Source of the DNA: Hyaloperonospora brassicae
Lineage: Eukaryota > Oomycota > Peronosporomycetes > Peronosporales > Peronosporaceae
Reading direction: 5' to 3'
DNA length: 64,000 nt
Assembly: GCA_947650285.1 (NCBI GenBank)
Contig: CANTFL010000016.1
Location: 62,001-126,000 of the forward strand
Shown: piece after piece, positions 38,061-48,782 of the stretch
Numbering within the stretch: the first letter of the stretch is position 1
Layout: each line of letters starts with the position of its first letter
Position numbers and translations under genes: made by a program
Notes under the pieces: model-generated
Database searches by the model: none
Seen by the model: the letters and a program-made list of their open reading frames with translations, nothing else
Told to the model about the DNA's origin: nothing

Positions 38061-40121
38061 TTATTGGTCGGCGTGTTTTCGAAATCTCAGTTCTTCAACT
38101 GTAGCCCGTAAATTGTCCGTAGTCGCCGACGCGAGGGTGATACGACGGCTTTTATCGTGCCCGTATCGCACTATCCGTCCTTCGCGCCGAGTTTGTTTGT
38201 CTCTGCTGACCATTTGTTGATCGTCACGTATTTCCCGGTGATCAAATTGGAGATCATCACGTATATCCCGTTGATTGAATCGGTGATCATCGATCCTATT
38301 ATCACGTCGGCTCACTGATCGACGAAGGCTGTCATTTCGACTGTATCTGAGGCGATTGATTCGGGAGTCGTATTGGCGAGGATCGGACAGCCAACTGCTG
38401 CTCATCCGATCCCCTTGCTTCTTGCGCTTTTCGCCTAGCAGTCGATGACTAAGGATCTTCTCCACTCGATGTTTATCCCCCAGTCGTTGTGGATAGATAA
38501 AGTCCATCAAGTCATCGTCTCCACAATTAAGCAAGAAATGCTCCACGTGATGTTCATCCCCGGCTCCACACTTCTCGTATTGAATCTGCGCTGCTCGTGC
38601 ATATCCATTCAGGCGGAGGGGATAGTCGCACATATATTCGGATCCCTGGAGATTCGCCGAGTAATATCTGGGCATTGCCGACCGATCTTAATGTGAGCGG
38701 TAGGACTCCAAAAACGCATTGCTGAGCATCTTCCATCTCCGTTGCGTTTTTTTTTCACAACTGTCGTTACCACTTCTTGGTCGCCTCCCATAATTTCAAC
38801 GAGAATGGCTCACACCAGTCAGTCCGGATTTTTGCACGTTCCTTTCATCGTGCAAGTTAACATCTTGGTCCACTCGAGAGCTTCGTCAGACTGGTATCTT
38901 TTTCCCTTAAACTTGGCTATGTTCTCCAGTGGGGCGTGCGTCCGTATATCAAGTACTTGACCTCCTTCACTCACGTATCCGTCAAATCTCAAACGACGAT
39001 TGCAGTTGTTCGTCGAATTACTTCCACATTGTTGCCCAGTCAAACCTTCTTCATCGTCGTCGTCTTAGAACTCTCTTCTATCTTCTTCTCCTATGAGTGA
39101 ATTCTTCCTTCTCGTCAAATTGGATGACCTTGATGTATCCATGTAGACGTTGTCAACATAAGGCAATCTCTCCATTTGGGTAAATGCCTTTGTTTCCGGT
39201 TTATCCTGCTCACCCCTGTGAGAATTGTTCACGCTTAAGTCTCTCTAGCCCTTGATTTCGACTCATAACGCGATGGTATCGGTGCCTTCTCTTCCATCAA
39301 AGAGACCTCTTCGCCCATCTGATGCATCGTCAGGATATCGCTTGAGACAGCATCAATTCCAAACGCGTCCCTTAGCTTGGATCTCCATTCCTTCGTATCT
39401 TGACAACTACCCGTGGGTTAAAATTTGCTTTTGCCAGTTTGAGATCCTGCGACACCTTACACTTGTATCCCATCTCGCACAAGATGTATTCAGTGTACGC
39501 CGAGAGTGCCTTAATGCTCAAAAAGGCGCAGGTTATGTTAAGCATGGTTCTAAGGTCCGAGCATTTTGCTTGGGTAGATCGTTCTACGTCAAACTGTTTG
39601 ATCCACTTGATCTCCTTTATCTCTTCAGCAATTAAAAGGAGGATTCGGTTGGCCTGGGGTGTAGAGATACTCTTCGATTTTTGAAGATAGCCGATTGTAG
39701 CTCTCCTACAACCAACCTCAGTTCGACGTCGTCGTCCTTTCCTTGCTCAGCTTGCACAAAGAATCTCGCAGCTTGTTCGTGCTTCACCTCAATTGCCTGT
39801 ACGTGACTCACATGCCACGCATGCAGCACAAGCTTTTCTTCATATTTCTCGGTTACTCCTCCACTTTTGAACCCGTCTCTTACATCTTTTTCTTTTCCCC
39901 ATGACCATTCTCTTCGATCTCGTCGATCCCAAGTTTCCATTTCGTTTCCAATTTCACCCCGTTGTTGTTCGTTATTGCCTAATTTGCAATAGCGTGCGAC
40001 ATTCTTTCATCAGTCGTTGAAATTCCGCCGTTATCTTTTTTGAATGCCCATATCGCTCGTAGTTTGCTGCTTGGTCTCGGCCAAATAATCGCACACACTT
40101 AAATCCCGGGTTGCAGCACCA
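38061..40121 (-). pseudogene. Gypsy gag-like region, broken
   Basis: The frame 38675-38061 has a Cys/His cluster (CDYPLRLNGYARAAQIQ, EKCGAGDEHHVEHFLLNC) typical of an oomycete Gypsy gag/protease junction, followed by an Arg/Asp-rich low-complexity tail (RRDNRIDDHRFNQRDIRDD). Upstream, frames 39940-39632 and 40154-39972 (HSKKITAEFQRLMKECRTL) look like the matrix/capsid start, and the latter frame runs through the primer-binding site. Stops and shifts separate them. Fragments at 37600-36100 probably represent protease, but I could not place a D-S/T-G box. Confidence 0.65.
40098..40121 (-). other. Primer-binding site of the Gypsy element
   Basis: On the minus strand, two bases after the LTR end, TGGTGCTGCAACCCGGGAT reads as the complement of a tRNA 3' end: CCA, discriminator, a 7-bp acceptor strand (3' strand TTGCAGC) and a CCGGG T-stem with an AAT-containing T-loop. 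This fixes the element's orientation. I do not assign the tRNA species. Confidence 0.75.
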
Positions 40122-40123
40122 AT

Positions 40124-40966
40124 TGTGGTAAAGTAGTCTGTCAAATCTGTTCACTCATAGTGTCAACTTACGAACACAAGAATAACCGAGAATCGTCGGC
40201 GCGACGGGCTAGTGCGCGAGGGTAAATCCCTACGTAGTACGCCCATTTCGGTTCAGTTGTGGATTTCGCCCAACCGATTCCTTACAACCAATTTTCCCAG
40301 AAGCCTGCCTGAGCTCGCATCCGTTGAACCCTTCACTCCCTGTGACTTCACACCAAAGGATGGAAGCCGACGCAGTACGCAATTTTACAGGTCACCAGGC
40401 GCAGTGAACACCCGACTAGAAGTTTGGGGTTCCCCTAGGCTGAGGCCCACCGTCTAGTCACTCAGACAAGTCTTTGGAAAACGGGGCCTTCTATAAAGGA
40501 TCTTTGGCTCATCGTTGACGAGGCTCACAACGGTCCCTTTGCTGAGATTACCAGCTCGTCGACGACGAGACTTCTTCTTTCGCTAGTAGCAAGCGCTGCC
40601 CAACCCGGGCTTTCCTGAACGCTTGGAGCTACCAGTCGATACCTCTACAAGATGTGCCTCTCGAGGTTTGGCGGCGGGCATGATCTATCCCACGCAGAAA
40701 TTCCCCTTTAATGTACGCGTATCTTGTGCTTAGAAAATTCTGCACTGTGTTGGCCTGACTTTTTTGCTATATCGCAGAGCGAGTTTAAGTGGCTCTCTGT
40801 CTTTCCCTAGTTCTTATACAAATAAAGTGATGATTCTGTCGTTTGGTCTTCTAGAACTCTGCACTATATTGTGAGTGCATAGACCTCCAGTTCGCCCACC
40901 CCGATTCACCGATCCCAGTTTGCTGACCGCCGCTTGTATAGGGAGATAGATTTATTCTGCACCACA
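40124..40966 (-). repeat. Right LTR (5' LTR of the Gypsy element), 843 bp
   Basis: Partner of 26782-27772, with the same TGTGGTA...CACCACA ends. A TATAAA on the plus strand is at 40492-40497, the same place as in the other copy. Confidence 0.88.
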
Positions 40967-43826
40967 AAAGAGTATAGAAATCATACAAAGTCTCTCGGTC
41001 TTTTGTACGCATAAAATAAGCGATTTTTTAACTACAAGACCGCAAAAATGGCGCGTTGGGAGCAGCCAACGCTTTCTTCTATATCAAGTAAACGCTAACT
41101 TCTGTCGCTCTACAAAATCCAACAATTAAACATCCTATTTCGATGCAAATCTGTACTATGTTCTTCTTATGCTGGATGCTACAAGTGCTGAGCTGGAGTC
41201 ATGAGATTATAGCGGAAAGATATCAATATTCTTATTATTTCCAGGAAAACTTAACTACTCTTATATACAATGGGTCTCAGCTAATTTATGATGACCGGCT
41301 TCGAGATATGATCGCTCAAATGCAGGACCTCGATGTTTATTTTGAACCCAAATGGCCCTTACTCTTCGTGGTCAAGTGGTGATCCTGCAGCAAATGTTTG
41401 GACCGGTTGTTTTGCACAGGACCAGCACGTACCACGTTTCTGCGACTATATTCTAGTATTTAGTCACCCTTCTTATATCTCGCTTCATTTGCAAGTCCAA
41501 GACCATATTTTCTTGTATAAACACTAGTAAATTCTATCGCCTTAACAAGGGAACGTAGGCCAAGCTCGGGTTTTTGACATGGTCCACAACTTACAAGTTC
41601 ACATACTGTGCAAGGTTATTATTGCGCTTGGATTTCAATTCTTTGATAATATTTAAGTTGAATGGAACCTGTTATTCGCCCGTTCGATCAGATAATTTTC
41701 TTAAAAGCACGATCTCAGCATTCTGTATGCACCTATTTCGATTCGACCAGATTGTACACTCTGCTTAAAGATCGCCGCTGAATATAACTCGGCTCCTCCT
41801 TGCATGTAATACTCTTTGTCTGTAACTTGTCTCCGTCCAAGGATGGTCGGTCACAATTTCTAATGTTACCAAATTCAACGCGCCGATGCGCAACAATGCT
41901 TACGTCCTTTCCAATGCGACCAAAATTAAGGCTGATAAATACCGGGGATCCGCTTTGACATCACTGTCGACCGAGTACTTCCTTTCTCGACCCGTTGAAG
42001 TTTGATGAGCTTGGGGAATCAGTTACAGCGGAAACGCATTCAAGATTACTTCGCTCTTTCATTTAGCACCTGTAGTGTTGGATTATGCTCTACTTTCATT
42101 ACTTGAGTCCACACTTTCTTAATTTATTTACAAACTTGCTTTATCGGCTCGACCAAATGGTCATATATTTCTGCGACTTTTATGGCTGGAGTAATAATGC
42201 CTACGACTTTTGACCACGCTCAGTGTGGCGCATGGTCAAAAATTATCGTAAAGACTGCCACCTCACTATAGCCGCCGACACGCCTGATCCTGAAATCGAA
42301 TCCGCCTAAACTTTTGTGGATTCGAGATCTTCTAATTAGTAAATATACACTTCTTTTTCTGCTGACTTTCATTCATGGCTGCAGCACAACGCTCCATTTC
42401 AATGTAAAGATTTACAAAACCTATTTGGTGCCGCCACCCTTTGCCACCATGCTTTATATAGTCTACGGCCTCATTCTCTCTCGTTTTGTGACTTTGCGAC
42501 ATAAGTATGGTCTGCTTGGCTGTAATGTTTTGCATGTTGGTTTAGATCGACTCTTAAATGGGAAAGAATGCTTTAATATAACGTTGAGCCGAAATTTGAT
42601 GTGTAAAGGCTAGTGGCAACAGCCTTTTTGCGGTTCTACATATTATTCGAGCGGTCGTCTATGCTGTCGCTCGATGAAATGGAACGATATTCGATCAAAT
42701 GACGCTGCAGCAAACATTTTCGGTGTTCAAGCCCAGATACACACTGTAGTTTATCTTTATACTAAGTGGGGTTCTCACGACTTGGTCAACAGCAGGCTTC
42801 ATCATTTCAGATTTAATCTGGGGCAACTACACAATTTATCATCGACTCTTCACCTACGGCAGTTTCGGCCTTCTCATTTAACTAGTGTCAATGTTTTGCC
42901 GATTTGACCTTGCAACCAACCTTTTTTTGGATGCTCTAACCGATTCATTGACTTGACTTACCGTGCCTTGTTGTTTAGTCTCGTAAAGTCTAAGGTCGTC
43001 TTTACCGTAGACCTCGCATTGGGGGTGTTCGATTCCCATCAGCGATAGGATAGCTGCATTGGCTAAGACTTTTATCTATTTTCTTGCGATTTATTGGGTT
43101 ATTAATTGTTGCACCTTTTACATTTGGCCTTTCGCCTCTGTACAATATTGTAGCTTTTGCGATCATCGCCTATTATAATTACGTTATTATCTACGTATTA
43201 ATCGCTATCTGCGCCTGGTAATGGTCACGGCGTATACCAATATGATCCTTAATGCGAAGTCATTTTGCAGGGACCCGATAATACCGATTTGCTGTACCCC
43301 TGACGCCCCTAAACTTCAATTGTTACAGTACAACTACTGGCTACCTTTTTGTATTTATATGATGTGAGGCCCCAAATCACAAAGGAAGACGGACGCTCTT
43401 TTTCGTATCAGAGTGAAGTAACTGTCGGTCGCTGGCACTGTTTTAGAGGTAAAAAAATGAAAAACTAAATGCATTTCGACAATACGATCTGTAGTTACTT
43501 TATTCGTCCGGTACTATCGATCTCATGTAAACCCATACCATGAAATCTCCGACCTCCGACACGCTTTGACCGGGACAAAGCCAGTACTAAATTGTGTTAT
43601 AGTGTGCAATTTTGTGTGCACTTTTGTGCTAGCAATGATAAGTGGACATGGGGCTTAAAAGTATGATTGATTGAGGCAAATTGATTTTCCTTGTGTGCGT
43701 GTTCGAAAGTTAAATATTACGTGCTGATCTGCTTCACTACATCGTGAGTTGTGCCAACGTGTCAATTTACCACGACACGTGGACTGTGGACGAGTTGTAA
43801 ATGATGGGGCTTTAATGTATGTGCAC
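40967..43826. other. Pyrimidine-rich interval with possible coding remnants
   Basis: The plus strand is T/C-rich. Frames at 41143-41382, 41333-41527, 42314-42613 and 42674-42907 contain hydrophobic and polar stretches (for example SSWSSGDPAANVWTGCF and, in another frame at about 41847, WSVTISNVTKFNAPMRNNAY) that look like pieces of one decayed protein broken by stops. No family is recognised. It may be a further repeat next to the Gypsy element. Confidence 0.4.
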
Positions 43827-44044
43827 GTGCACCCGTGTTCATTGTACTTATACGCGCGTTATTAACTGCGCATTGATCGTTATGTTGTATTCAATGACAG
43901 GTAAGCAGCTACATGGTCGACTACATGCCGCCCGTGTGCACCGTGTCCATGTGTATATATACGCGCGTTATTAACTGCGCATTGATCGTTAATGTATTCA
44001 ATGACAGGTAAGCAGCTACATGGTGGACTACATGCCGCCCGTGT
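43827..44044. repeat. Tandem duplication of a 109-bp unit
   Basis: Two copies with a 109-bp period, each holding GTGCACC, TATACGCGCGTTATTAACTG, CGCATTGATCGTTA, TTCAATGACAGGTAAGCAGC and CTACATGCCGCCCGTG. They differ by a few substitutions and small indels. The array lies about 280 bp beyond the 3' end of the Crypton coding region and may be part of that element's terminal sequence. Confidence 0.85.
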
Positions 44045-44328
44045 GCTACCCGGATGACATGCTCCCCGTGCGTAAATGGTGTACATCGTGATACGATATT
44101 GTCATGTCCAAGAACATTTTGAGCGATCTGACCTCGACGACAAAGGGTAAAATGGATTGTTGTACTATGATGTATATACGCTGTATCATGAGAGTAGGGA
44201 CGAGCTAAAGTGTATCGCCGGTCTTGTTTATATGTACTTGTTGTACTTCTCCTTCTTTAGTGCGGAATCACTCAGCATGTATACAATGGCGTGAAGACCA
44301 TCATCTATGGGTACTGCGGGTTGACAAT

Positions 44329-44994
44329 CTATCCGATGATGTTTGTAGTATGCGCAGGTGCTGGATCTATAATGCGCCCGGCGGCTTGAAGCTGTCTGTA
44401 TCGTTGAATGTGTTTGCTTAGATGAACAGCTTTGTGTAGCTGGCGCATGGACTTGAGGACGTTTTGTGCTCCGCGAGCCTTGATGTTGTGCTCACCAAGA
44501 AACGAAAGTAACTGCATTTCAGCGACATCGCCTAATTCCAACACATCGTCTCGATACTGCGGAGACTTCTCATTAAGCACGAAGCCATCAGCAAGAAACA
44601 GTTTCATGAATGCAACGACAAGTTTGGCGGTGGATTTCTTGTGCTTGCTCGAGCTATCAAACGAATCCCAGAGGCGGGGTTCCTGGGTATACCAACAAAA
44701 CCAGACGTCCTTCAGGTTTGTTGACGAGCTCGTTCGGCGAAGTTTGGCTGGTGGTTCTTTGTCTTTACCCTCACTTCTTTCATGTGAAAATTTTGGTTGT
44801 GATTTGTTATAGACCTCAGCTTCAACCATCGAGACGCGAGATTCGAGCTTTTGGCTGACCTTGATTAACTGTTCAATCAATGAAGCTTGGCGAAGATATA
44901 TTGGATGCTTTGTGATGTCAATCGTGCTGTCTGAAGCCTTGATGGGATTCGGTGGCACATTTGTCTTCGTGTAGCAGGTTAGATGTGGGACCAA
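44329..44994 (-). pseudogene. Crypton recombinase C-terminal domain, frameshifted
   Basis: This frame overlaps the end of the catalytic frame and is offset by one base, so a single indel near 44980-44994 would join them (ELLAWSHI meets WSHLTCYTKTN in register). It contains a short coiled coil (SLIEQLIKVSQKLESRVSMV), a basic stretch ([15 protein letters not shown]) and a helical domain with [18 protein letters not shown] and [21 protein letters not shown]. That resembles the extra DNA-binding domain of Cryptons in position, but I cannot name it with certainty. Confidence 0.65.
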
Positions 44995-46355
44995 GCTAGA
45001 AGTTCACTGACGGAGTAACCTTGCTGGATTACACACGCTTCCAAACGTGTGACTACAAGCCCGTCTTTCTTTAGCTGCTTCAACGATGGATAATGAATCA
45101 GCAGGTAAGTGATAAGCGTTTCAATCACTCTTTCGCTCACGTTGTATTTTGTAGTCTTGATCCCTTGAGATGCATTGAAGAGCGCTGTCGCAACAGTTTG
45201 TATTTTTGTCTGCGTACCGGAGTCGAAGACATCAAGTGACAGGAGAGATACGTCGGTATCGAGGTGTCGCCCACTCAAGATCCGGGCAACCTTATGGTCT
45301 TCGGAAGCCGTATTAAAAACGTACGCGAAGGCCTTGTTTGTCGCTGTCATATTCCAGGCGCCTCGGTCGAAGATCCACTGTACACACAATCCAGCCCCAT
45401 TTGCATGCTGCGCCCCTCCGCGCCGAAAAGAGTGAGGTGTCAAGCGCTCGGATACGCCAGCTTTTACGGCGACCCGATTAAGAACACGGTTGACGTAGCT
45501 GTGTACACCAGGAGCGTTATCTGTGATGTTCTCCTTCTTAGCAGCGGTGAATAATATATCCTTTGAAGACACCACAACCTCTGGATGATCGAGCAAATCG
45601 ATGAGCGGAGTTGCTATAGCTAATATGGACTGTGAGATAGCCATCTGCTCAGAAAGTTGACTCAGCACGGATATAGTTGGCGACGAGTGGATCACGAGGG
45701 CGAGAGCTATGGCAAGCAGAGGACATGTAGTGAAGTCTTCGTCAGGGAAATGTGAAAGACCTTGCTCTTTAGAGGTTTTAATTCGGATGAATCGGCCGAA
45801 GAATATGTCGCCCGAGCCGATAGACAGGTTTTCCTTCCGCAGCATTGTAAGGTCCGATGCACGCCCAAAGAGGTACCAAAGCAAACACAACAGCGCCGCA
45901 TCTTGGTAGTCAGCACTAGTAACCGCAGTTGAATACAAGTATTCCATCATTTTCTTGAGAGCAGACTTTGTGCATGCTGAAGCCTTGTTTACAAACGACC
46001 CTGACTCACGCTTCATGCAATGACGTTATAGTGTCTGTCCTTTCTTGATCAAATTCTTTTCAACCACTGCTCGATGCTGTGGGAACTGCTCCAGCAGCCA
46101 ATTCTTGGCTTGTCGAAAGTACTGCATGACCGAGTGTCGAGCTAAGAGCTGTCCCTTTCGGCTTTCCTTGAACGCGAGATACATGCCAAACTTGTCCATC
46201 ACAGCTTCTAGTGCGAGAGGTGCCCTCTCGCGCTGCATGCACTGTTGCAGGTACTCCCAAGTAAACTCCTCCTGCTCGAGGAACTTAAAAAATGAACGCG
46301 CTGCGTTCTCACGACAACGCTTTGTGTTGGCAGATGCTAGGTCGGTCAGACTCAT
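44979..46355 (-). pseudogene. Crypton tyrosine recombinase, core-binding and catalytic domains, one internal stop
   Basis: Would excise and integrate the element through a covalent tyrosine intermediate. From ATG at 46355, 109 residues form a SAM-like core-binding domain (RCRENAARSFFKFLEQEEF). A TAA at 46026-46028 interrupts, and the same frame continues to 44979. Using numbering from the downstream Met at 46016, the catalytic set is visible: Arg52 (LFGRASDLTML), Lys80 or Lys83 (IRIKTSKEQG), His195 and Arg198 (TPHSFRRGG), Trp221 in place of the second His (RGAWNM) and Tyr232 (NKAFAYVFN). All expected residues are present; only the stop disrupts this part. Confidence 0.82.
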
Positions 46356-47463
46356 CCTCGGTGGAGATGTTAAAGCTTGGATGTTGTTTGTAAAATATGC
46401 GATTGAGTTACCTTGTCGGAGCTTGAGTGTTATTTATATAATATGCGAATAACTTGGTGTTTGTATATTGATAACCATAACAGCACTGTTCTCTCCGACC
46501 TGATTCGTCGTAGAGGTAGCTGAGAGAGCTGTACTTGTCCATCTGCTCTATGATTGGATATAATTTTGCCTTTGTGCAATTTGACTTCTAAAAAAGAGTT
46601 TTATATCATTAGACTCACACTATTGGTCAATACATTCAATATGTTATTCAAGTGCGGCCGGAGATTTAATGTTATTTATCCATAAGATGCTTCGCCCGTT
46701 CTTTGGGTCGCGCCACTATAACATACTGGTCGCATTCTCTCACCTCACCAGTCGCGCCCCTTCAACCAGTCGCGCTCTTTTAGCCGTTAAATACTGTCAC
46801 ACTACAGCACCCGAAAACGATTACCGCAAGCAGCTCTACCATCATTTGTCATTCTAGTCATCGTTCACGCTTTCTCTATATCGCGGTTTACACGATCAAT
46901 ATCTAGATGACCTCAATATCTCTGGAACCACTTACTCAATTGCTTTGAAGTGATTTCCATGTTTCATATTGATTCACTCACTCTCTTTATATCGTCCCTC
47001 ACTTCTTTACATCGAACTCACCTATCACGCTTCCATCCTATACGACTTTCGATACCTTTGTCGATCGACGTACGGCAGTAAGGCAAACTGTTGAATTACA
47101 GTGTAATGATGATGTTATTCATAATGTTGCTATCGTGGTCGACAAAGCTCTAGCTAGCCCTTGCTCGCCGTCGTTGTGAATTAGCTATGGGCAGATTACA
47201 CTAGCCTGAATAAGGTCGTTCATCAGTGCGAACCGCTAGAATCGATCTGGCGTCGTGTGGGCATACATCCGATCGGATCAGAACCGGTTCCGCAAATACT
47301 GCAAGCTACCCAACCGGTTCTCTTCCGGCTCACGCATTTCGCTACCGTTTCTAAACGCATGCCCCCCCCCCAATTACGTCCCGCTCCATCCCCGTACCGT
47401 TCTTCCAAATATCGCAATCAGCCGTCCAACAAGTGTTTCTATTTCTAACCCACGACGTGGCCC
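46356..47463. other. Intergenic, upstream of the OST3/OST6 gene
   Basis: AT-rich, with small repeats such as AATATGCGA at about 46395 and 46440, paired CCAGTCGCGC units at about 46748 and 46767, and a C10 run at 47362-47371. It should contain the promoter of the gene starting at 47464. No gene is supported. Confidence 0.5.
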
Positions 47464-48782
47464 ATGCGTGTCCGCCCAACAAAGTTGCGCGCGATCGCTC
47501 TCCTCTGCGGCGTCGCTCTGTCCCCCACTGCCTCCAGCCACGAAGCGGTCGACGCGTCGTCGCTACTGTCGCTGCACGCGTCGGATGATCCGGCGCCAGT
47601 GTGGGCGCAGTACGAGCGCTATCTGCTCTCGAAGACTCGTGCGACGCCTCTTTTGCTGCACTTTACGTCCGGCTCGACGTGCTACAGCGACAGTGGCGAT
47701 GCTGGAGACCCCAAAGACGAAGACGACCAGAAGAGGGACATTGGCGCACTGGAAGAGCTCCGTGAAGCAGATCAAAGGGCCTGTGAAGAGCACGAGAAGT
47801 CGGTCGAAGCGGCCGTGACGAGGGCAGCCGCGTCGTGGAGGGGGCCGCAGGTTTCTGTTGTTCGTGTGGACGTCCACGTGTGGCCATCAATGCTTTACTA
47901 TGTGAGACGACATATGTATCATAAAGCTGCTGTTGCTGCTACTGCTGTTTGGATGAGTTCATTGATGAGATACTAATGACGTTTGGGTGGGTGGGTGTGT
48001 GGGTGGTGTAGCACATGGTGTCGTCGACGCCGTCTCTGCTGTGGATTCCTGGACGCGCGTCCGGTCATTTTCAGCGCTATCCGCACGTTGATACGAATTT
48101 CCTCGACCTCAATGCAAGTGCTCTACTTCTTTCGGCACCTTTTGGAGAATCAGGTGGTACTGAGATGGAGGACAAGGAACAAGTTGAGCATGTGCAGCAC
48201 GCGGAGATGGTTGAGAACGCTGTCGCCAATGAAGTTGCTGCTTTTGTGCGTCAGTGTCAAGAACGCAGTGGCTACCTTGTGCGCGATGCGCGTGGGAATC
48301 TTGTGCCAGCCACACCTGTGAGCTATGACGACAGTACGTTTACAGGACTGGACATGATTCCTGTTGTTGCCTTTGTGGCGTTTGTGGTGTTCGTGGTGTA
48401 CGAGAACAAAGAGTTCGTCGTTGGAGTGTTGCAGATGCGATGCTTCTGGTTCGTGCTATGCTCAGGGATCGTGTACGTTGCGTTCAGTGGGCTTTTCCAC
48501 TCGGTGATCCACCGCCGGCCGTGGTATTACTTTGGTCAAATGCACGGTCTTGTGTTTGTGTACCCGAGTTCTCGACAGCAATTTGTGCTGGAAGGGTTAG
48601 TGAATGGCACCTGGAGTTTCTGGCTGTCGTTGGGAGCCATGAGCGTCTCGGACGTGTTTCCGACGTTGCGCTCACGCTTGGCCAGAGAGGATATTATTCG
48701 ATGGTCGCTGCTGCTTGTGTCCGTGTCGTACATGGCACTTTATCTCGCGTACAGCATAAAGTACAGGTGGATGATGATGTGA
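47464..48782 (+). CDS. OST3/OST6 (Tusc3/MagT1) family oligosaccharyltransferase subunit
   Basis: Probable subunit of the ER oligosaccharyltransferase that N-glycosylates secretory proteins. Exon 1 is 47464-47901, donor GTGAGA; exon 2 is 48012-48782 after a GTGTAG acceptor; phase-0 join, 402 aa. Residues 1-25 are a signal peptide (RAIALLCGVALSPTASS), followed by a thioredoxin-like luminal domain (PLLLHFTSGSTCYS at 62-75; SSTPSLLWIPG after the intron) and four membrane segments (DMIPVVAFVAFVVFVVY; FWFVLCSGIVYVAFSGLF; WSFWLSLGAMSVSDVF region; IRWSLLLVSVSYMALYLAY), ending in a short charged tail. The usual C-x-x-C redox motif is reduced to one Cys (Cys73 in TCYS), so disulfide exchange activity is doubtful. 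The domain has an acidic insert (GDPKDEDDQKRD) after this Cys. Confidence 0.85.

Larger units (their letters stand above)
26782..40966 (-). mobile_element. Chromodomain Gypsy LTR retrotransposon with antisense coding region
   Basis: A 14.2-kb element in minus orientation. Two direct repeats bound it (26782-27772 and 40124-40966), each starting TGTGGTA and ending CACCACA on the plus strand. A primer-binding site sits just inside the right LTR, fixing the direction. Reading leftward: gag-like frames with a Cys/His knuckle, reverse transcriptase, an RNase H fragment, integrase and a chromodomain, all broken. Between the chromodomain and the left LTR, about 4 kb instead carry plus-strand coding remnants. 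No clear target-site duplication is present (CTTGG against AAAGA), suggesting erosion or recombination. It cannot move by itself now. Confidence 0.88.
44329..46355 (-). mobile_element. Crypton-like tyrosine-recombinase transposon
   Basis: A single transposase-type gene encodes a tyrosine recombinase with an extra C-terminal domain, the organisation of Crypton DNA transposons, which are known from oomycetes and fungi. No terminal inverted repeats were found, as expected for Cryptons. The true ends are not located; the 109-bp duplication at 43827-44044 may mark the downstream side. The gene is only lightly damaged (one stop, one frameshift), so this copy is young compared with the other elements in the window. 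Confidence 0.8.
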
